A DNA stretch of 64,000 nt from Flavisolibacter ginsengisoli DSM 18119 (GTDB lineage Bacteria; Bacteroidota; Bacteroidia; Chitinophagales; Chitinophagaceae), in assembly GCF_900129295.1 (NCBI RefSeq), contig NZ_FQUU01000002.1, positions 320,488 through 384,487 on the forward strand, in the 5' to 3' direction. Shown here one piece after another: positions 16,512-26,785 of the stretch (positions are counted from its first letter, which is position 1; the number at the start of each line of letters is the position of its first letter). The position numbers and the translations under genes were made by a program. Below the pieces are notes generated by a model that was not told the DNA's origin, did not search any database, and worked only from the letters and a program-made list of their open reading frames with translations.

Positions 16512-19496
16512 TCAATGATTGAATAATCCCTCCATTGTTGCTGCTATATAATAAATTGCTCCAATGGTTGGCCCTCCGGCATATTCAATATGACGCTTAT
16601 TTAAAATATTAGCACCTCCTATTTTCAGTTGGGATTTAACCGATGGCAAGTGAAAGCTAACCTGCGCATCAATCGTCTGGAAGGCCGGGATGTTGCCATT
16701 TACAAGAGGGCTTTCCCATACATAACTATCCTGCCATTTCCAGGCAATGGCAAAGCCAATATTTTTAAAGATCTCCCTGTTGCTGAATGCAATATTGGTT
16801 GACCAAAGTGGTGTATTAAATCCTGTTACAAAAATATCTTTCGCATCCAGTTCCTTAATATTATTATAGTTGATATTTCCTGAAAAACTATAGCGCCTGT
16901 AAAAATTATAAAGAAAGCCCATAGCTGCTCCATAGTTCCTGTAGGTATTTTTTGAATTTGTATAAACTCTATAGCGATCCTGTCCCTGGCTTGCAGCTGT
17001 ATTAGAAGTAGCGGTTGTTGCATCCCTGTTCCTGTCAAGCATGGCAAGCACAGCTTCATCAGTTCCCACCTTTTCATTTTTAGGCACAAATACCTGCACC
17101 TGTCCTAAAAATCCATCATACTGATTACTGTAGGCATCGAAATCAATAATCAATTTATTATCGAGCAAAACTGTCTTATACCCCACTTCCAGGGAATTGA
17201 TCTTTTCCGGCATGGCTTTGGGAAGGTTTGCTATTACCAATAAATTACGATTGGCAAGAGCAGCCGAATCACTATTACCTTGTGCACTTACTTTTGCATT
17301 AAAATTAATAACAGATGCCTGTGTGTAACTATTTTCAAGGTATCCCAATCCCTCATTAATATAGGAAAGACTACCGACCCTTTTGACCCTTCCATTATTT
17401 ACATAGGATAATGCCTCAAATAAGGCTGGGAATCTATAGCCTTGCTGGAAGGTCAAACGGAAATTGTGCTTATCATGTAAGGTGTATACAGCGGCTATCC
17501 TTGGAGTAAACTTTGGATTAAATTCAGGATTATAATCATAGCGTAAAGAAGCAAAAAGTTTTAATTTGGAGTTAAGCAGGTTTTTGGTCAACTGGGAAAA
17601 AGCGCCATACTTTTTATAATATACATTATTTCCAAAACTGCCATCCTTCAATGGAAGATTTCTTTCTGGTATTGGCCTTGAGAAATCAACGAAATTATTT
17701 CCATCAGGTATTATCTCATATACACGTGCATCTGCGCCTACCAGGATATCAACAAACCTAATTTTCCCTGACAAATCATATTGAGCTTCTCCATGGTATA
17801 ACCTGCTTTTTTGAATAAGAGCTGCACCACCTGTTTCCGGTGCATCGGGTATAGAAGCAGAACGAATATCCCAATTATTGATAGAGATGATCTGATTTTT
17901 CAGGGCTTCAAATGCCGCGGTTCCAGGCACTACATGGCTGGCATCTGCAATGCTGCGGGCGTAATTTGCAGCCGCCGCCAGGTTGGATGAAGTTAAAGCG
18001 CCACCATTAGCGCTACTATAGGCTAATAATGCATTCTTATACTTAGTTGCCCAGGCAGAATTAGACCCACCACTGTAAAGATCCAGGTTATCTGCAAGTG
18101 GTTTGACATTATAGGAATCACCCGTATTCTCCAATGAGATATAGGTTTTTACCAGGAATTTGTTTCCTTTCAATTCCAATGCATGGTTTTGAACAATCAC
18201 ATTGTCCAGTTGAATTTTATTTCCGCGTTGAAATACGCCATCCATCTTGCCTGCTCTATAGGTATAGGATAGTTCTGCTTTTTCTGAAAACCGGTAATGC
18301 AGCGATGCATCCAATTTGAGATTATCCACCTGTGGTTTTACAAGGTCCGTTTCCCAATATCCTGTGCGTGCTACCCGTAATGTTTGATTGGTCTTGCCAT
18401 TAATAGTAAGTCCGCTTAATGATACCAGGTTACTTCCCGCCAATGCATCATCGCCATATTTGTTCCAGCCGTCAAATGCTGTATTATTAATCCCGTTCAA
18501 TTCCGGGTAGGAAGGATTTGAGGTTTTTAAATTATTTGGATTTTGATCAGCCCTTGTATTTGACCGCCAGTCAATTCCCTGCATATAGCTTAAGTTCACT
18601 TTAAACGCAAAATGATTGTTATATGCCCTGGCAAAACGGATGGCAGATTCTGTAAGGATGGCAGGTGTATGATCAATTCCATCTACATGGTTGATCCCTG
18701 TTTTATGATAAATACTTAAGCCCTGGAAATCAAACGGGTTTTTTGTGATAAGGTTAGCCATTCCATTTATAGCATTCATTCCATATAATGCCGATGCTGC
18801 TCCCGGTGTGATCTCTACACTTTGAATATCAAGTTCAGAGGGCCCTATGGCATTGCCAAGCGGTACACCCAAGGTAGCGGCCTGCATATCTATTCCATCA
18901 ACCATTTGCATGAAACGGAAATTATTAGATGTATTAAATCCTCTTGTATTGGGCACCTTAAGGGTTAAGCTGGCAGTGATCATCTGTACTCCTTTAACTT
19001 TTTCAAGGGCATCATAAAAACCCGGAGATGGAGTTTCCTTAATGGCCCTTATATCCAGCTTTTCAATGGCAACAGGAGAACGAAGAATATTTTCAGGTAC
19101 ACGGGATGCTGATACTACAACCTCACTTCCTAGAACCACTCTTGTAGATAAAGCGACCTTTAATTGTGAACTAATACTTGTCACCTCTACTTCATCAGGC
19201 GCAAAACCAACTGAGCTAAATAAAAGTATAAAAGGAAGCTTTTGCCTGGTTCGTAAAACAAACGCTCCATTACTATTGGTAAGCGTACCTACTACAGTGC
19301 CTTTGATATTTACTGCAACACCGGGTAAAGGGTCTTGATTTTCGCGTCCGGTAACCAGCCCCGAGATTTCAATGGTTTGCTGTGCAAATAAGAAAATAGA
19401 AATTAATAACAACGATGATAATAAGAAGGCTTTTTTATTTTGTCCTGACTTAATAAATGTGGGAAGTATGTATGATGTATAATTTATGGAATGCAT
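16512..19496 (-). CDS. TonB-dependent outer-membrane receptor
   Basis: A receptor of 994 residues. A signal segment (LLSSLLLISIFLFAQQ) is followed by a carboxypeptidase-regulatory-like domain (ISGLVTGRENQDPLPGVAVN), a plug domain (about 110-240, ending GAASALYGMNAINGMANLIT) and a beta barrel up to the C-terminus. The FNTSNNFRFMQMVDG segment fits a non-SusC receptor; no SusD partner is present. I start at ATG 19496; an in-frame Met at 19526 is possible. With the downstream phosphatase-like enzyme it may form a transport-hydrolysis pair. The ligand is unknown. Confidence 0.9.
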   Translation of the reverse strand: MHSINYTSYILPTFIKSGQNKKAFLLSSLLLISIFLFAQQTIEISGLVTGRENQDPLPGVAVNIKGTVVGTLTNSNGAFVLRTRQKLPFILLFSSVGFAPDEVEVTSISSQLKVALSTRVVLGSEVVVSASRVPENILRSPVAIEKLDIRAIKETPSPGFYDALEKVKGVQMITASLTLKVPNTRGFNTSNNFRFMQMVDGIDMQAATLGVPLGNAIGPSELDIQSVEITPGAASALYGMNAINGMANLITKNPFDFQGLSIYHKTGINHVDGIDHTPAILTESAIRFARAYNNHFAFKVNLSYMQGIDWRSNTRADQNPNNLKTSNPSYPELNGINNTAFDGWNKYGDDALAGSNLVSLSGLTINGKTNQTLRVARTGYWETDLVKPQVDNLKLDASLHYRFSEKAELSYTYRAGKMDGVFQRGNKIQLDNVIVQNHALELKGNKFLVKTYISLENTGDSYNVKPLADNLDLYSGGSNSAWATKYKNALLAYSSANGGALTSSNLAAAANYARSIADASHVVPGTAAFEALKNQIISINNWDIRSASIPDAPETGGAALIQKSRLYHGEAQYDLSGKIRFVDILVGADARVYEIIPDGNNFVDFSRPIPERNLPLKDGSFGNNVYYKKYGAFSQLTKNLLNSKLKLFASLRYDYNPEFNPKFTPRIAAVYTLHDKHNFRLTFQQGYRFPALFEALSYVNNGRVKRVGSLSYINEGLGYLENSYTQASVINFNAKVSAQGNSDSAALANRNLLVIANLPKAMPEKINSLEVGYKTVLLDNKLIIDFDAYSNQYDGFLGQVQVFVPKNEKVGTDEAVLAMLDRNRDATTATSNTAASQGQDRYRVYTNSKNTYRNYGAAMGFLYNFYRRYSFSGNINYNNIKELDAKDIFVTGFNTPLWSTNIAFSNREIFKNIGFAIAWKWQDSYVWESPLVNGNIPAFQTIDAQVSFHLPSVKSQLKIGGANILNKRHIEYAGGPTIGAIYYIAATMEGLFNH

Positions 19497-19721
19497 TGTT
19501 AGTTGATTATGGATGATGTAAAACAAAGTGCCTGACTATTGCATAGATTCAACTGCCAGCGCAATCTGTGTATGCTCTTTTATAAAAAGTTCTAGTGGGA
19601 GAATTGAATTAAACGAAACTACATCGGACAAGAGAAGGTCCTGGATATTGAGTCTTTTGCAGGTGGCAATTAAAATAATAATAATAGAGACTGGCAGTTA
19701 TTAAAGGCTGTTTCATATTTC

Positions 19722-21233
19722 TTACAAAACTTTGATTAGAATGCGCACACTCCAGAGCACCACTATAACACCCAATAAAATAAAAGAAGCTTTTTTAGGC
19801 AATTTGCCTGAAAGCCTGGCAGCAATAGGGGCAGCTATCAGGCCCCCAATGACTAAAGCAAGTATAACCTGCCAATGCTGAACGCCTATCAGCGTAAAAA
19901 AAGTAAACGCGCTTGCCAGGGTCACAAAGAATTCGGTAAGACTGACTGATCCTACTACAAAGCGCGGCGTTCTACCCTTGGTTATGAGGGTAGCAGAAAC
20001 AATTGGCCCCCAGCCCCCACCGCCAAATGAATCCAGGAACCCTCCAACACCCGCTAACCATCCGTAATGTCTGAATTTCTTTTTTACATTGGTTTTTTTA
20101 AAGGCATTGATAAAGATCTTTATTCCCAGGAACAAGGTATACACTGCCATGGCTGGCCTTAAATAGGAAATGTGTGACTCGCCCAATTTAACAAGCAACA
20201 CTGCACCAAGCACCGCACCGAGAATACCCGGGATCAGAAGCGCCTTGAACATCTTTTTATTTACATTTCCAAATTTATAATGGCTGTACCCGGATGCACC
20301 GCTGGCAAACATTTCAGCAGTATGAATACTCCCGCTGATAGCTGACGGACTTACATTTGCAGACATCAGTACAATTGCACTCGTAACTCCATATCCCATA
20401 CTGGTGGCCCCATCAACCATTTGGGCAAGAAAACCTGCAAGGATCATCCATAAAAAATTGCGGTCGAGTGTTTTAGACCAATCTACCGCCGTTACCGCAA
20501 ATTCTTTTAAGGGTATGTAGGAAAAGATAAAATGGCCTAATAACATTAAGGCAAAAACCGTGATACTTATAGTGGCAATTCTTTTCCATTGCTTTTCTTT
20601 TTCTGCATTATCCTTTTCCACAAGTCCCCGCGTAAGTTCATCCAGCTTTTTAACCCTGGTAGCAAAGCTTCCATTCAGCCTGTTACGTATGATATGAAGA
20701 TTGTCAGTAGCATTATTTATTTCTGCCGGTATAGCAGCATTCAACACTTCTTTCAACCTTTTGGCCATGGTAGGAGATTTTCCATTAGTGGAAATGGCAA
20801 TTTTTACTGAACCCTTCTGGACGATCGATCCAAGGTAAAAATCACAAAGCCCGGGTGTATCGGCAACATTTACCAATAAGTTTTTCTCTTTTGCTAACAC
20901 CCGTATCTCCTGGCTAACATTCTTATCATTAACAGCTATGACAACAATATCTTTTAACAATAGATCTGCTGGCTCAAAATCTCTTTCAATAATAGTTACA
21001 TAAGAAGCACTTGCTGAAAAATGCTTCACTTTATCTGACACTTTACCTGCCACCACAGTGATGTGGGTATTAGGTGCATTTTGAAGCATTGCTGTTAATT
21101 TTTCCAAGCCTACATTTCCCGCACCAACGAGCAGAACTTCCAAGTTTTCCAGCTTCAAAAAGACAGGGAACAGGCGATTGACACTTTCTTCTAACTGTTC
21201 TATTTCTTCCTTATGTAATACCTCTGTTTCCAT
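19722..21233 (-). CDS. Fusion of siroheme synthase domain (precorrin-2 dehydrogenase/ferrochelatase) with TSUP/TauE-type sulfite exporter
   Basis: Residues 15-205 match the N-terminal part of CysG/Met8: VLLVGAGNVGLEKLTAML is the NAD-binding loop, ADTPGLCDFYLGSIVQKGS and ISTNGKSPTMAKRLKE are the siroheme-synthase dimerisation signatures. After a linker, residues 220-503 form eight or so membrane helices of the TSUP (TauE/SafE) family with FLDSFGGGGWGP and GATSMGYG motifs. The protein therefore joins siroheme formation, the cofactor of CysI, to anion transport, probably sulfite or sulfate. It is the last gene of the sulfate assimilation operon, 8 bases after cysI. Confidence 0.9.
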   Translation of the reverse strand: METEVLHKEEIEQLEESVNRLFPVFLKLENLEVLLVGAGNVGLEKLTAMLQNAPNTHITVVAGKVSDKVKHFSASASYVTIIERDFEPADLLLKDIVVIAVNDKNVSQEIRVLAKEKNLLVNVADTPGLCDFYLGSIVQKGSVKIAISTNGKSPTMAKRLKEVLNAAIPAEINNATDNLHIIRNRLNGSFATRVKKLDELTRGLVEKDNAEKEKQWKRIATISITVFALMLLGHFIFSYIPLKEFAVTAVDWSKTLDRNFLWMILAGFLAQMVDGATSMGYGVTSAIVLMSANVSPSAISGSIHTAEMFASGASGYSHYKFGNVNKKMFKALLIPGILGAVLGAVLLVKLGESHISYLRPAMAVYTLFLGIKIFINAFKKTNVKKKFRHYGWLAGVGGFLDSFGGGGWGPIVSATLITKGRTPRFVVGSVSLTEFFVTLASAFTFFTLIGVQHWQVILALVIGGLIAAPIAARLSGKLPKKASFILLGVIVVLWSVRILIKVL

Positions 21234-21241
21234 ATATTTTT

Positions 21242-22915
21242 TTATTGCTGTTCAAAATATTTTCTCCAGGCAAAATCCCCCAGGGTCTCACCACTTGACC
21301 GGTTCAAACTGTAATCAGCAAACACTTCATCTAAAGTTGTTAGTATCTCTTGCTCATCCAGGTTATCTCTGAATTTTTGATTTAAGCGCTCTCCCAACCT
21401 GTCACCTCCCAGGTAAAGATTATAGCGCCCGTATGCTGTTCCAATAAAACCTATTTCTGCTAAAGGAGATCTGCCGCATCCATTGGGGCAACCGGTCATC
21501 CTCAAACTGATCTCTTCAGATTCGAGGCTGTGTTTCTTTAGCAGCGGTTCGATTTTGGTGATTAGTGTGGGCAAATAACGCTGGGCCTCAGCCAGTGCTA
21601 GTGGACAAGTATTGAAAGCAACACAGGCAATGGAATTCTTTCTCATTAAACTGGAATTGTCAGTATGTTCTATAATTCCAAATTGGTTCAGAATTCCTTC
21701 GATTTCATTTTTATCCAATTCATCAATGTCGCTAAGTATCAGGTTTTGGTTGGGTGTAAAACGAAATTGTGCAAGACCTGTTTCTGCCACCTTCAATAAG
21801 GCAGTTTTCAAGGCTAGGTTTTCATCGTCCACTACCCTGCCATTCTCAACAAAAATTGTATAGTGCCATTTTCCTGAACTACTTTGCCTCCACCCGTAAT
21901 AATCCTTTCTTTCAGTAAATTGGTATGGCATGGCTTTCCCCAAAGGAAATCCGCATCGCCGCTCCAATTCAGTTTTGAAGACATCTACTCCCATGTTATC
22001 AATTGTATACTTCAGACGTGCCTGTTTGCGATCACTTCGATTACCAAAGTCCCTTTGTATGGTTAGTACTTCATATACCGCCTTCATCAACTTATCGTTG
22101 GCTGGAACAAAGCCTATTACTGTGGCTAATCGAGGATAGGTTGAAGGGTTGCCATGCGTGGAACTTAATCCTCCGCCTATTGCCAGGTTAAAACCAAGCA
22201 GGCTTTCATTTTCAATGATTGCAATCAATCCCAGGTCATTCCCAAATACATCTACATCATTATTAGGTGGAATGGCTATGCCTATCTTGAATTTTCGCGG
22301 CAAATAATGGTCCTGGTACAATGGGTCTATTTCCTCCTTTTTATCTGCCAGCACTTCTTCATCAAGCCATATCTCGTAAAAGGCTCTTGTTTTTGGAAGC
22401 AGCGCTTCACTTAATTTTCCTGCGTAATCATGTATTTGTTTATGTAATGGAGATTGGGAAGGATGACTGCTGCAAATAACATTGCGGTTCACATCACCAC
22501 ACGCTGCGATAGAATCTAATGTAACAGCATTAAAATCCTTTAAGGTTGGCTTTATATCCCTTTTTAAAATACCATGTAATTGTATGGTTTGCCTTGTAGT
22601 GATCTTTATAACACCGGTTGAGTAATTACCTGCAATATGGTGGGCAGCGATCCATTGTTGTGGAGTGATCAATCCTCCGGGAATCCGCAAGCGGATCATA
22701 AACGAATAAAGCTTATCCAGCTTTTTCAATGCTCTTTCTTCCCTTAGATCACGATCATCCTGTTCGTACATGCCATGAAACTTTATCAGAGCATGATCCT
22801 GTTCACGGACAGCTCCTGTCAACTCATCCTGCAAGCTCTCTTTCAATGTGCCTCTTAATCCATCACTTGCCGTCTTGATCTTTTCTACCACCGATAAGTT
22901 CTTTTGTTCTGCCAT
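21242..22915 (-). CDS. cysI: Sulfite reductase hemoprotein beta subunit
   Basis: CysI (557 residues) reduces sulfite to sulfide with a siroheme and a [4Fe-4S] cluster. Two sulfite/nitrite reductase half-domains are visible. The cluster cysteines lie in ACVAFNTCPLALAEAQRY and MTGCPNGCGRSPLAEIG. The siroheme-binding Arg cluster is in the N-terminal half (TRQTIQLHGILK). I start at ATG 22915; the frame extends 12 codons upstream only to a TTG. It is flanked by cysJ upstream and the siroheme synthase/exporter fusion downstream. Confidence 0.96.
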   Translation of the reverse strand: MAEQKNLSVVEKIKTASDGLRGTLKESLQDELTGAVREQDHALIKFHGMYEQDDRDLREERALKKLDKLYSFMIRLRIPGGLITPQQWIAAHHIAGNYSTGVIKITTRQTIQLHGILKRDIKPTLKDFNAVTLDSIAACGDVNRNVICSSHPSQSPLHKQIHDYAGKLSEALLPKTRAFYEIWLDEEVLADKKEEIDPLYQDHYLPRKFKIGIAIPPNNDVDVFGNDLGLIAIIENESLLGFNLAIGGGLSSTHGNPSTYPRLATVIGFVPANDKLMKAVYEVLTIQRDFGNRSDRKQARLKYTIDNMGVDVFKTELERRCGFPLGKAMPYQFTERKDYYGWRQSSSGKWHYTIFVENGRVVDDENLALKTALLKVAETGLAQFRFTPNQNLILSDIDELDKNEIEGILNQFGIIEHTDNSSLMRKNSIACVAFNTCPLALAEAQRYLPTLITKIEPLLKKHSLESEEISLRMTGCPNGCGRSPLAEIGFIGTAYGRYNLYLGGDRLGERLNQKFRDNLDEQEILTTLDEVFADYSLNRSSGETLGDFAWRKYFEQQ

Positions 22916-22955
22916 TGGTATTTCTTTTTTCCAGGAAGATTCCTGTAACAATTAC

Positions 22956-24632
22956 TTAATAGACATCTTTTAATAAACGGCCATTTTCTTTCATATCAAA
23001 CAGATAATTCATAGCCTGTGATTCATCCAGTTGCTTATACTCAGTTATGATCTGCAATAAGGTATTTTCAACATCAACACTCATTGGATCCTTTGTCCCA
23101 CATATATACACATAGGCACCCCCTTCAATCCACTCAAACAATTCACCGGCATGTTGTAAAAGCTTATGCTGCACATATAACTTTTGGTCCTGGTCCCGGC
23201 TAAATGCTACATTCATCCTGGTTAAAGCTCCTACCTGCAACCAGTTTTGCCATTCAGCCTGGTAAAGAAAATCAGTAGTAAAATGCTGATCACCGAAAAA
23301 CAACCAACTCCTGCCTTCCGCACCTTCTGCATCACGCTGGGCTACAAATGATCTGAAAGGTGCTATCCCAGTTCCTGGCCCGATCATGATAATATCTTTA
23401 TCCTGGGGCGCCATTTTAAACAACTGGTTTTTGTGAATATAAAAATCAAAATCATCTCCCTCTTTTAGTTGAGACAGGTAATATGAACACAAACCGTTTC
23501 TTTTCTGTTCATCAAGAAGGAAAGTGTTTTTGGCTACCGTAAGGTGCACTTCATCCTGGTGTGCCAATGGCGAAGAAGCAATGGAATACAACCTTGGCGT
23601 GATTGGATCCAGGGCCTCGACGATCGGCAGGAATTGAGAAGGCTGACTTATCGGATAGATCCTTAAAAGGTCAATCAGATCCATCCTTGTAGGCGGAATA
23701 TCCTGTTGTACGATTTCACTATATTTTTTAACCACTCTTTCAGAAAGATGGATCACAGATAACCTTGATCTCAAAAGCTCTCCAAGTGGTGTTTCTGTAT
23801 TCTTATAACTTACCGGGCTGTTTTCATCTGCACCAGCCAGGTTAATAATTTTGTCTACTACATTTTTGGAATTCATGGGAATTAACCCAAGTGCATCTCC
23901 AGGTTCATATTGGACTCCATTAGCAGCAATTTCAATGTGATAGGTTTCTTTAGATGAACCTGAACCATTAAGGTTGATAGTAGTTAATATTTTGCCTTTA
24001 TAATGCTGCTTGGTTTTAGTGTTTGATGTCTGAACCACCTGTGGTGCAGCCGGAGCAGAAGTGTTGAATGAATCCAGTAAACTCGTAATCCAATTTTCAG
24101 CCTCCACTTCATAATCAGTATCAAGCTTGTGAAGGGGCATAACACGTATGGCACCTAACCTTTGAAGTTGGGCATCTACATCTTCACCTGCTTTACAAAA
24201 CAAAGGATAGGCTGTATCACCCAACGCCAGGACACCATATCGCACACTGGACAGGGAAACATTTTCCTGGTGCAGGTGGTCATAAAACTTTTTAGCAGTA
24301 GCAGGTGGTTCACCTTCACCTTGTGTACTTATGATAGTAAAAAACCACTCCTCTTTCGAAAGATCTGAGAGACGATATTGATCCAATGAAACCAGTTTGG
24401 ACTGGATCCCGTTTTTCTTAGCACGTGCAGCAAAACTGGTAGCCAGCTTTTTAGAGTTCCCGGTTTCTGTACCATAAGCGATGGTTATTTTACGCACATT
24501 TGCTGCAGTAGATTCCTGTTTTCTATCCAATGAAGCCACACCGGATAAATAACCATTTAGCCAGATGATCTCCTCCTTCGAAAGGTTAGCTACTAAGTCC
24601 TGGACTATTTTCATTTTTGGATCTGGTAACAT
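22956..24632 (-). CDS. cysJ: Sulfite reductase flavoprotein alpha subunit
   Basis: CysJ (558 residues) passes NADPH electrons through FAD and FMN to CysI. Domains in order: flavodoxin (about 45-190, IAYGTETGNSKKLA, STQGEGEPPATAKKF, LALGDTAYPLFCKAG), an FAD-binding connecting region (LYSIASSP) and the NADPH domain (IMIGPGTGIAPFRSFVAQR, the CGTKDPM segment, and the terminal DVY). It is close to the E. coli length of 599. It lies 9 bases behind cobA. Confidence 0.96.
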   Translation of the reverse strand: MLPDPKMKIVQDLVANLSKEEIIWLNGYLSGVASLDRKQESTAANVRKITIAYGTETGNSKKLATSFAARAKKNGIQSKLVSLDQYRLSDLSKEEWFFTIISTQGEGEPPATAKKFYDHLHQENVSLSSVRYGVLALGDTAYPLFCKAGEDVDAQLQRLGAIRVMPLHKLDTDYEVEAENWITSLLDSFNTSAPAAPQVVQTSNTKTKQHYKGKILTTINLNGSGSSKETYHIEIAANGVQYEPGDALGLIPMNSKNVVDKIINLAGADENSPVSYKNTETPLGELLRSRLSVIHLSERVVKKYSEIVQQDIPPTRMDLIDLLRIYPISQPSQFLPIVEALDPITPRLYSIASSPLAHQDEVHLTVAKNTFLLDEQKRNGLCSYYLSQLKEGDDFDFYIHKNQLFKMAPQDKDIIMIGPGTGIAPFRSFVAQRDAEGAEGRSWLFFGDQHFTTDFLYQAEWQNWLQVGALTRMNVAFSRDQDQKLYVQHKLLQHAGELFEWIEGGAYVYICGTKDPMSVDVENTLLQIITEYKQLDESQAMNYLFDMKENGRLLKDVY

Positions 24633-24641
24633 CTTATTTAT

Positions 24642-25487
24642 TTATGCAGTTAAACCAAAAGATTCCTGTGATACCCTATTGCGTTCATGATCAGCATCGA
24701 AATACCTTCCGTTTGTCCTTGTTCCATTGAACCAGTCAAACTTGTCATGTAATGACACTACTTTGCCAATTATGACCAGGCTGGGGGATAAAAAATTCCT
24801 GTGTTCCCATTTCTCTTCAAATTCATACAATGAACCGGTATATATTTTTTGGAAAGGAGTAGTTGCCTGCTCTATTATCGCCAGCAACCTGGCTGGATCT
24901 ATGGCATGGCGCACCAGATTGCTGATGACATCTGGCAAGGTTTCCGACGACATATAGAAAACGAGGGTATCGTCAGTTTGTGCCAGTTCCTTCCAGTATT
25001 CCTCCAAAACAACATCGGAACGATAAGCAGTTAAGAAACGAACTGCCGTTGCATAGTTCCTTGCTGTGAGCGGAATTCCTGCATAAGCAGCTGCACCAAG
25101 AGCCGCAGTGATTCCTGGGACAATTTCAAATGGTATTGAATATTTATGCAGAACCTCCAGTTCATCCAGTATGTTGGAAAACATGGATACATCGCCTCCT
25201 TTTAACCGAACCACAGTTTTACCTTCATTTGCATACAATACCATCAATTCGTTGATAGTTGCCTGTGGAGTAGATTCGCCTTTCCGGCATTGCTTGCCAA
25301 CATATACAACTTCAGTATCCGGAATCGTATATCTCTCAATAATTTCAGGGCTTGCCAACCTATCTGTCAACACAATATCTGCCTGTTGCAGTAAGCGCAT
25401 TCCTTTCACTGTAATCAGATCAGGATCGCCACAACCTGCACCAACTATGTAAACTTTTCCCTTTTGCATATTATTCATCGCCGGCAT
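24642..25487 (-). CDS. cobA: Uroporphyrinogen-III C-methyltransferase
   Basis: This SAM-dependent methylase (281 residues) makes precorrin-2 from uroporphyrinogen III, the first step to siroheme. The signatures are VYIVGAGCGDPDLITVKGMR, VYVGKQ, VVRLKGGDVSMF and VPGITAALGAAAYAGIPLT. The partner steps (dehydrogenase and chelatase) are supplied by the N-terminal half of the 19722 fusion protein, so the E. coli CysG activities are split between two proteins here. It lies between cysN and cysJ with short gaps. Confidence 0.96.
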   Translation of the reverse strand: MPAMNNMQKGKVYIVGAGCGDPDLITVKGMRLLQQADIVLTDRLASPEIIERYTIPDTEVVYVGKQCRKGESTPQATINELMVLYANEGKTVVRLKGGDVSMFSNILDELEVLHKYSIPFEIVPGITAALGAAAYAGIPLTARNYATAVRFLTAYRSDVVLEEYWKELAQTDDTLVFYMSSETLPDVISNLVRHAIDPARLLAIIEQATTPFQKIYTGSLYEFEEKWEHRNFLSPSLVIIGKVVSLHDKFDWFNGTRTNGRYFDADHERNRVSQESFGLTA

Positions 25488-25518
25488 CTTTTGAACTTTA
25501 AAATGATTAGTGTATATA

Positions 25519-26757
25519 TTATTGGATCAGGCAAGCCCCTACTGTCATATTACTGGTCTGGTCTATAAGGATTGCTGAGCCATTTACCGGAAGCTCCAGG
25601 TAACTGTCGAAAGCAAGGGGTTCAGCTGTTTTGATGGTAGCCTTTACCACATCATTCAACTTCACTGCACCGGGGTAAGATTCCTGTGAAAGCGTATTTA
25701 CATCAAGCTTGTATTGAATATCCCTGACCAGTGCTTTGACCCGTCTACTTCCATGTTGAAGAATATACCTGTTACCTGCATTCAATTCATTACTGTCCAT
25801 CCAACACATCAGCACTTCAAACTCGTTCTGAATTTTGGGTAATTCATTTGATCTGACAATCACGTCGCCGCGACTTATATCTATATCATCTTGCAGGTGA
25901 ATGGTTACGCTTTGACCGGCGTAAGCAGTTTGAACTTCTTTTTGGTTCACTTCTATTTGTTTAATGCTGGTTGAAATACTTGAAGGGAAGACCCTGACTT
26001 CATCACCCTTAGAATAGGTACCACTGGAAATTTTACCAGCATACCCCCTATAATCGTGTAATTCTTCAGCCTGAGGTCTTATAACATATTGCACAGAAAA
26101 TCTTGAAACTGAGTTCTTACTCTTTATTACTTCTATATTTTCAAGGTGAGTAAGAAGTGAATTACCCTCAAACCATGCAAGGTTTAAAGAATTGGTAATA
26201 ATATTATCTCCTTTCAAGGCACTAATGGGAATATAATATACATCTTCAAGTTGCAGCTCCCTGGCAACATCCTGGTACTGAGAAACAATTTTAGTAAATA
26301 CGTTTTTATCATACCCTACCATATCCATTTTATTGATAGCCACTATAACATGTGGTATTTTTAAAAGGGAAGCAATAATGGAATGGCGTCGCGTTTGCTC
26401 TATAACTCCATTCCTTGCATCTATTAGTATAATAATGCAATCAGAATTTGAGGCGCCTGTGATCATGTTCCTTGTATACTGGATATGGCCTGGAGCATCA
26501 GCGATAATGAACTTACGCACCGGGGTAGAAAAATATTTGTAGGCCACATCTATAGTAATACCCTGCTCCCTTTCGGCTCTTAAACCGTCAGTTAATAATG
26601 CAAGATCAATATCTGCATGCTCATTGGTCTTGCTTTGCTTCTTTAAAGTTTCAAGTTGGTCTGCCAAAATGCTTTTACTATCATAAAGCAAACGGCCAAT
26701 CAGAGTGCTTTTACCATCATCAACACTACCAGCTGTAATAAATCTTAATAGGTCCAT
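25519..26757 (-). CDS. cysN: Sulfate adenylyltransferase GTPase subunit
   Basis: CysN (412 residues) is the GTPase that drives APS formation by CysD. G-motifs: GSVDDGKSTLIGRLL (G1), DAPGHIQYTRNMITGAS (G3), INKMDMVGYD (G4), ISALKGDN (G5), followed by two EF-Tu-like barrels. No APS kinase (CysC) domain is fused, unlike many CysN proteins. This agrees with the APS-type reductase encoded by cysH. It is in the operon directly behind cysD. Confidence 0.96.
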   Translation of the reverse strand: MDLLRFITAGSVDDGKSTLIGRLLYDSKSILADQLETLKKQSKTNEHADIDLALLTDGLRAEREQGITIDVAYKYFSTPVRKFIIADAPGHIQYTRNMITGASNSDCIIILIDARNGVIEQTRRHSIIASLLKIPHVIVAINKMDMVGYDKNVFTKIVSQYQDVARELQLEDVYYIPISALKGDNIITNSLNLAWFEGNSLLTHLENIEVIKSKNSVSRFSVQYVIRPQAEELHDYRGYAGKISSGTYSKGDEVRVFPSSISTSIKQIEVNQKEVQTAYAGQSVTIHLQDDIDISRGDVIVRSNELPKIQNEFEVLMCWMDSNELNAGNRYILQHGSRRVKALVRDIQYKLDVNTLSQESYPGAVKLNDVVKATIKTAEPLAFDSYLELPVNGSAILIDQTSNMTVGACLIQ

Positions 26758-26785
26758 TATACTTAGCTTTAAACTTTTTAATTAA

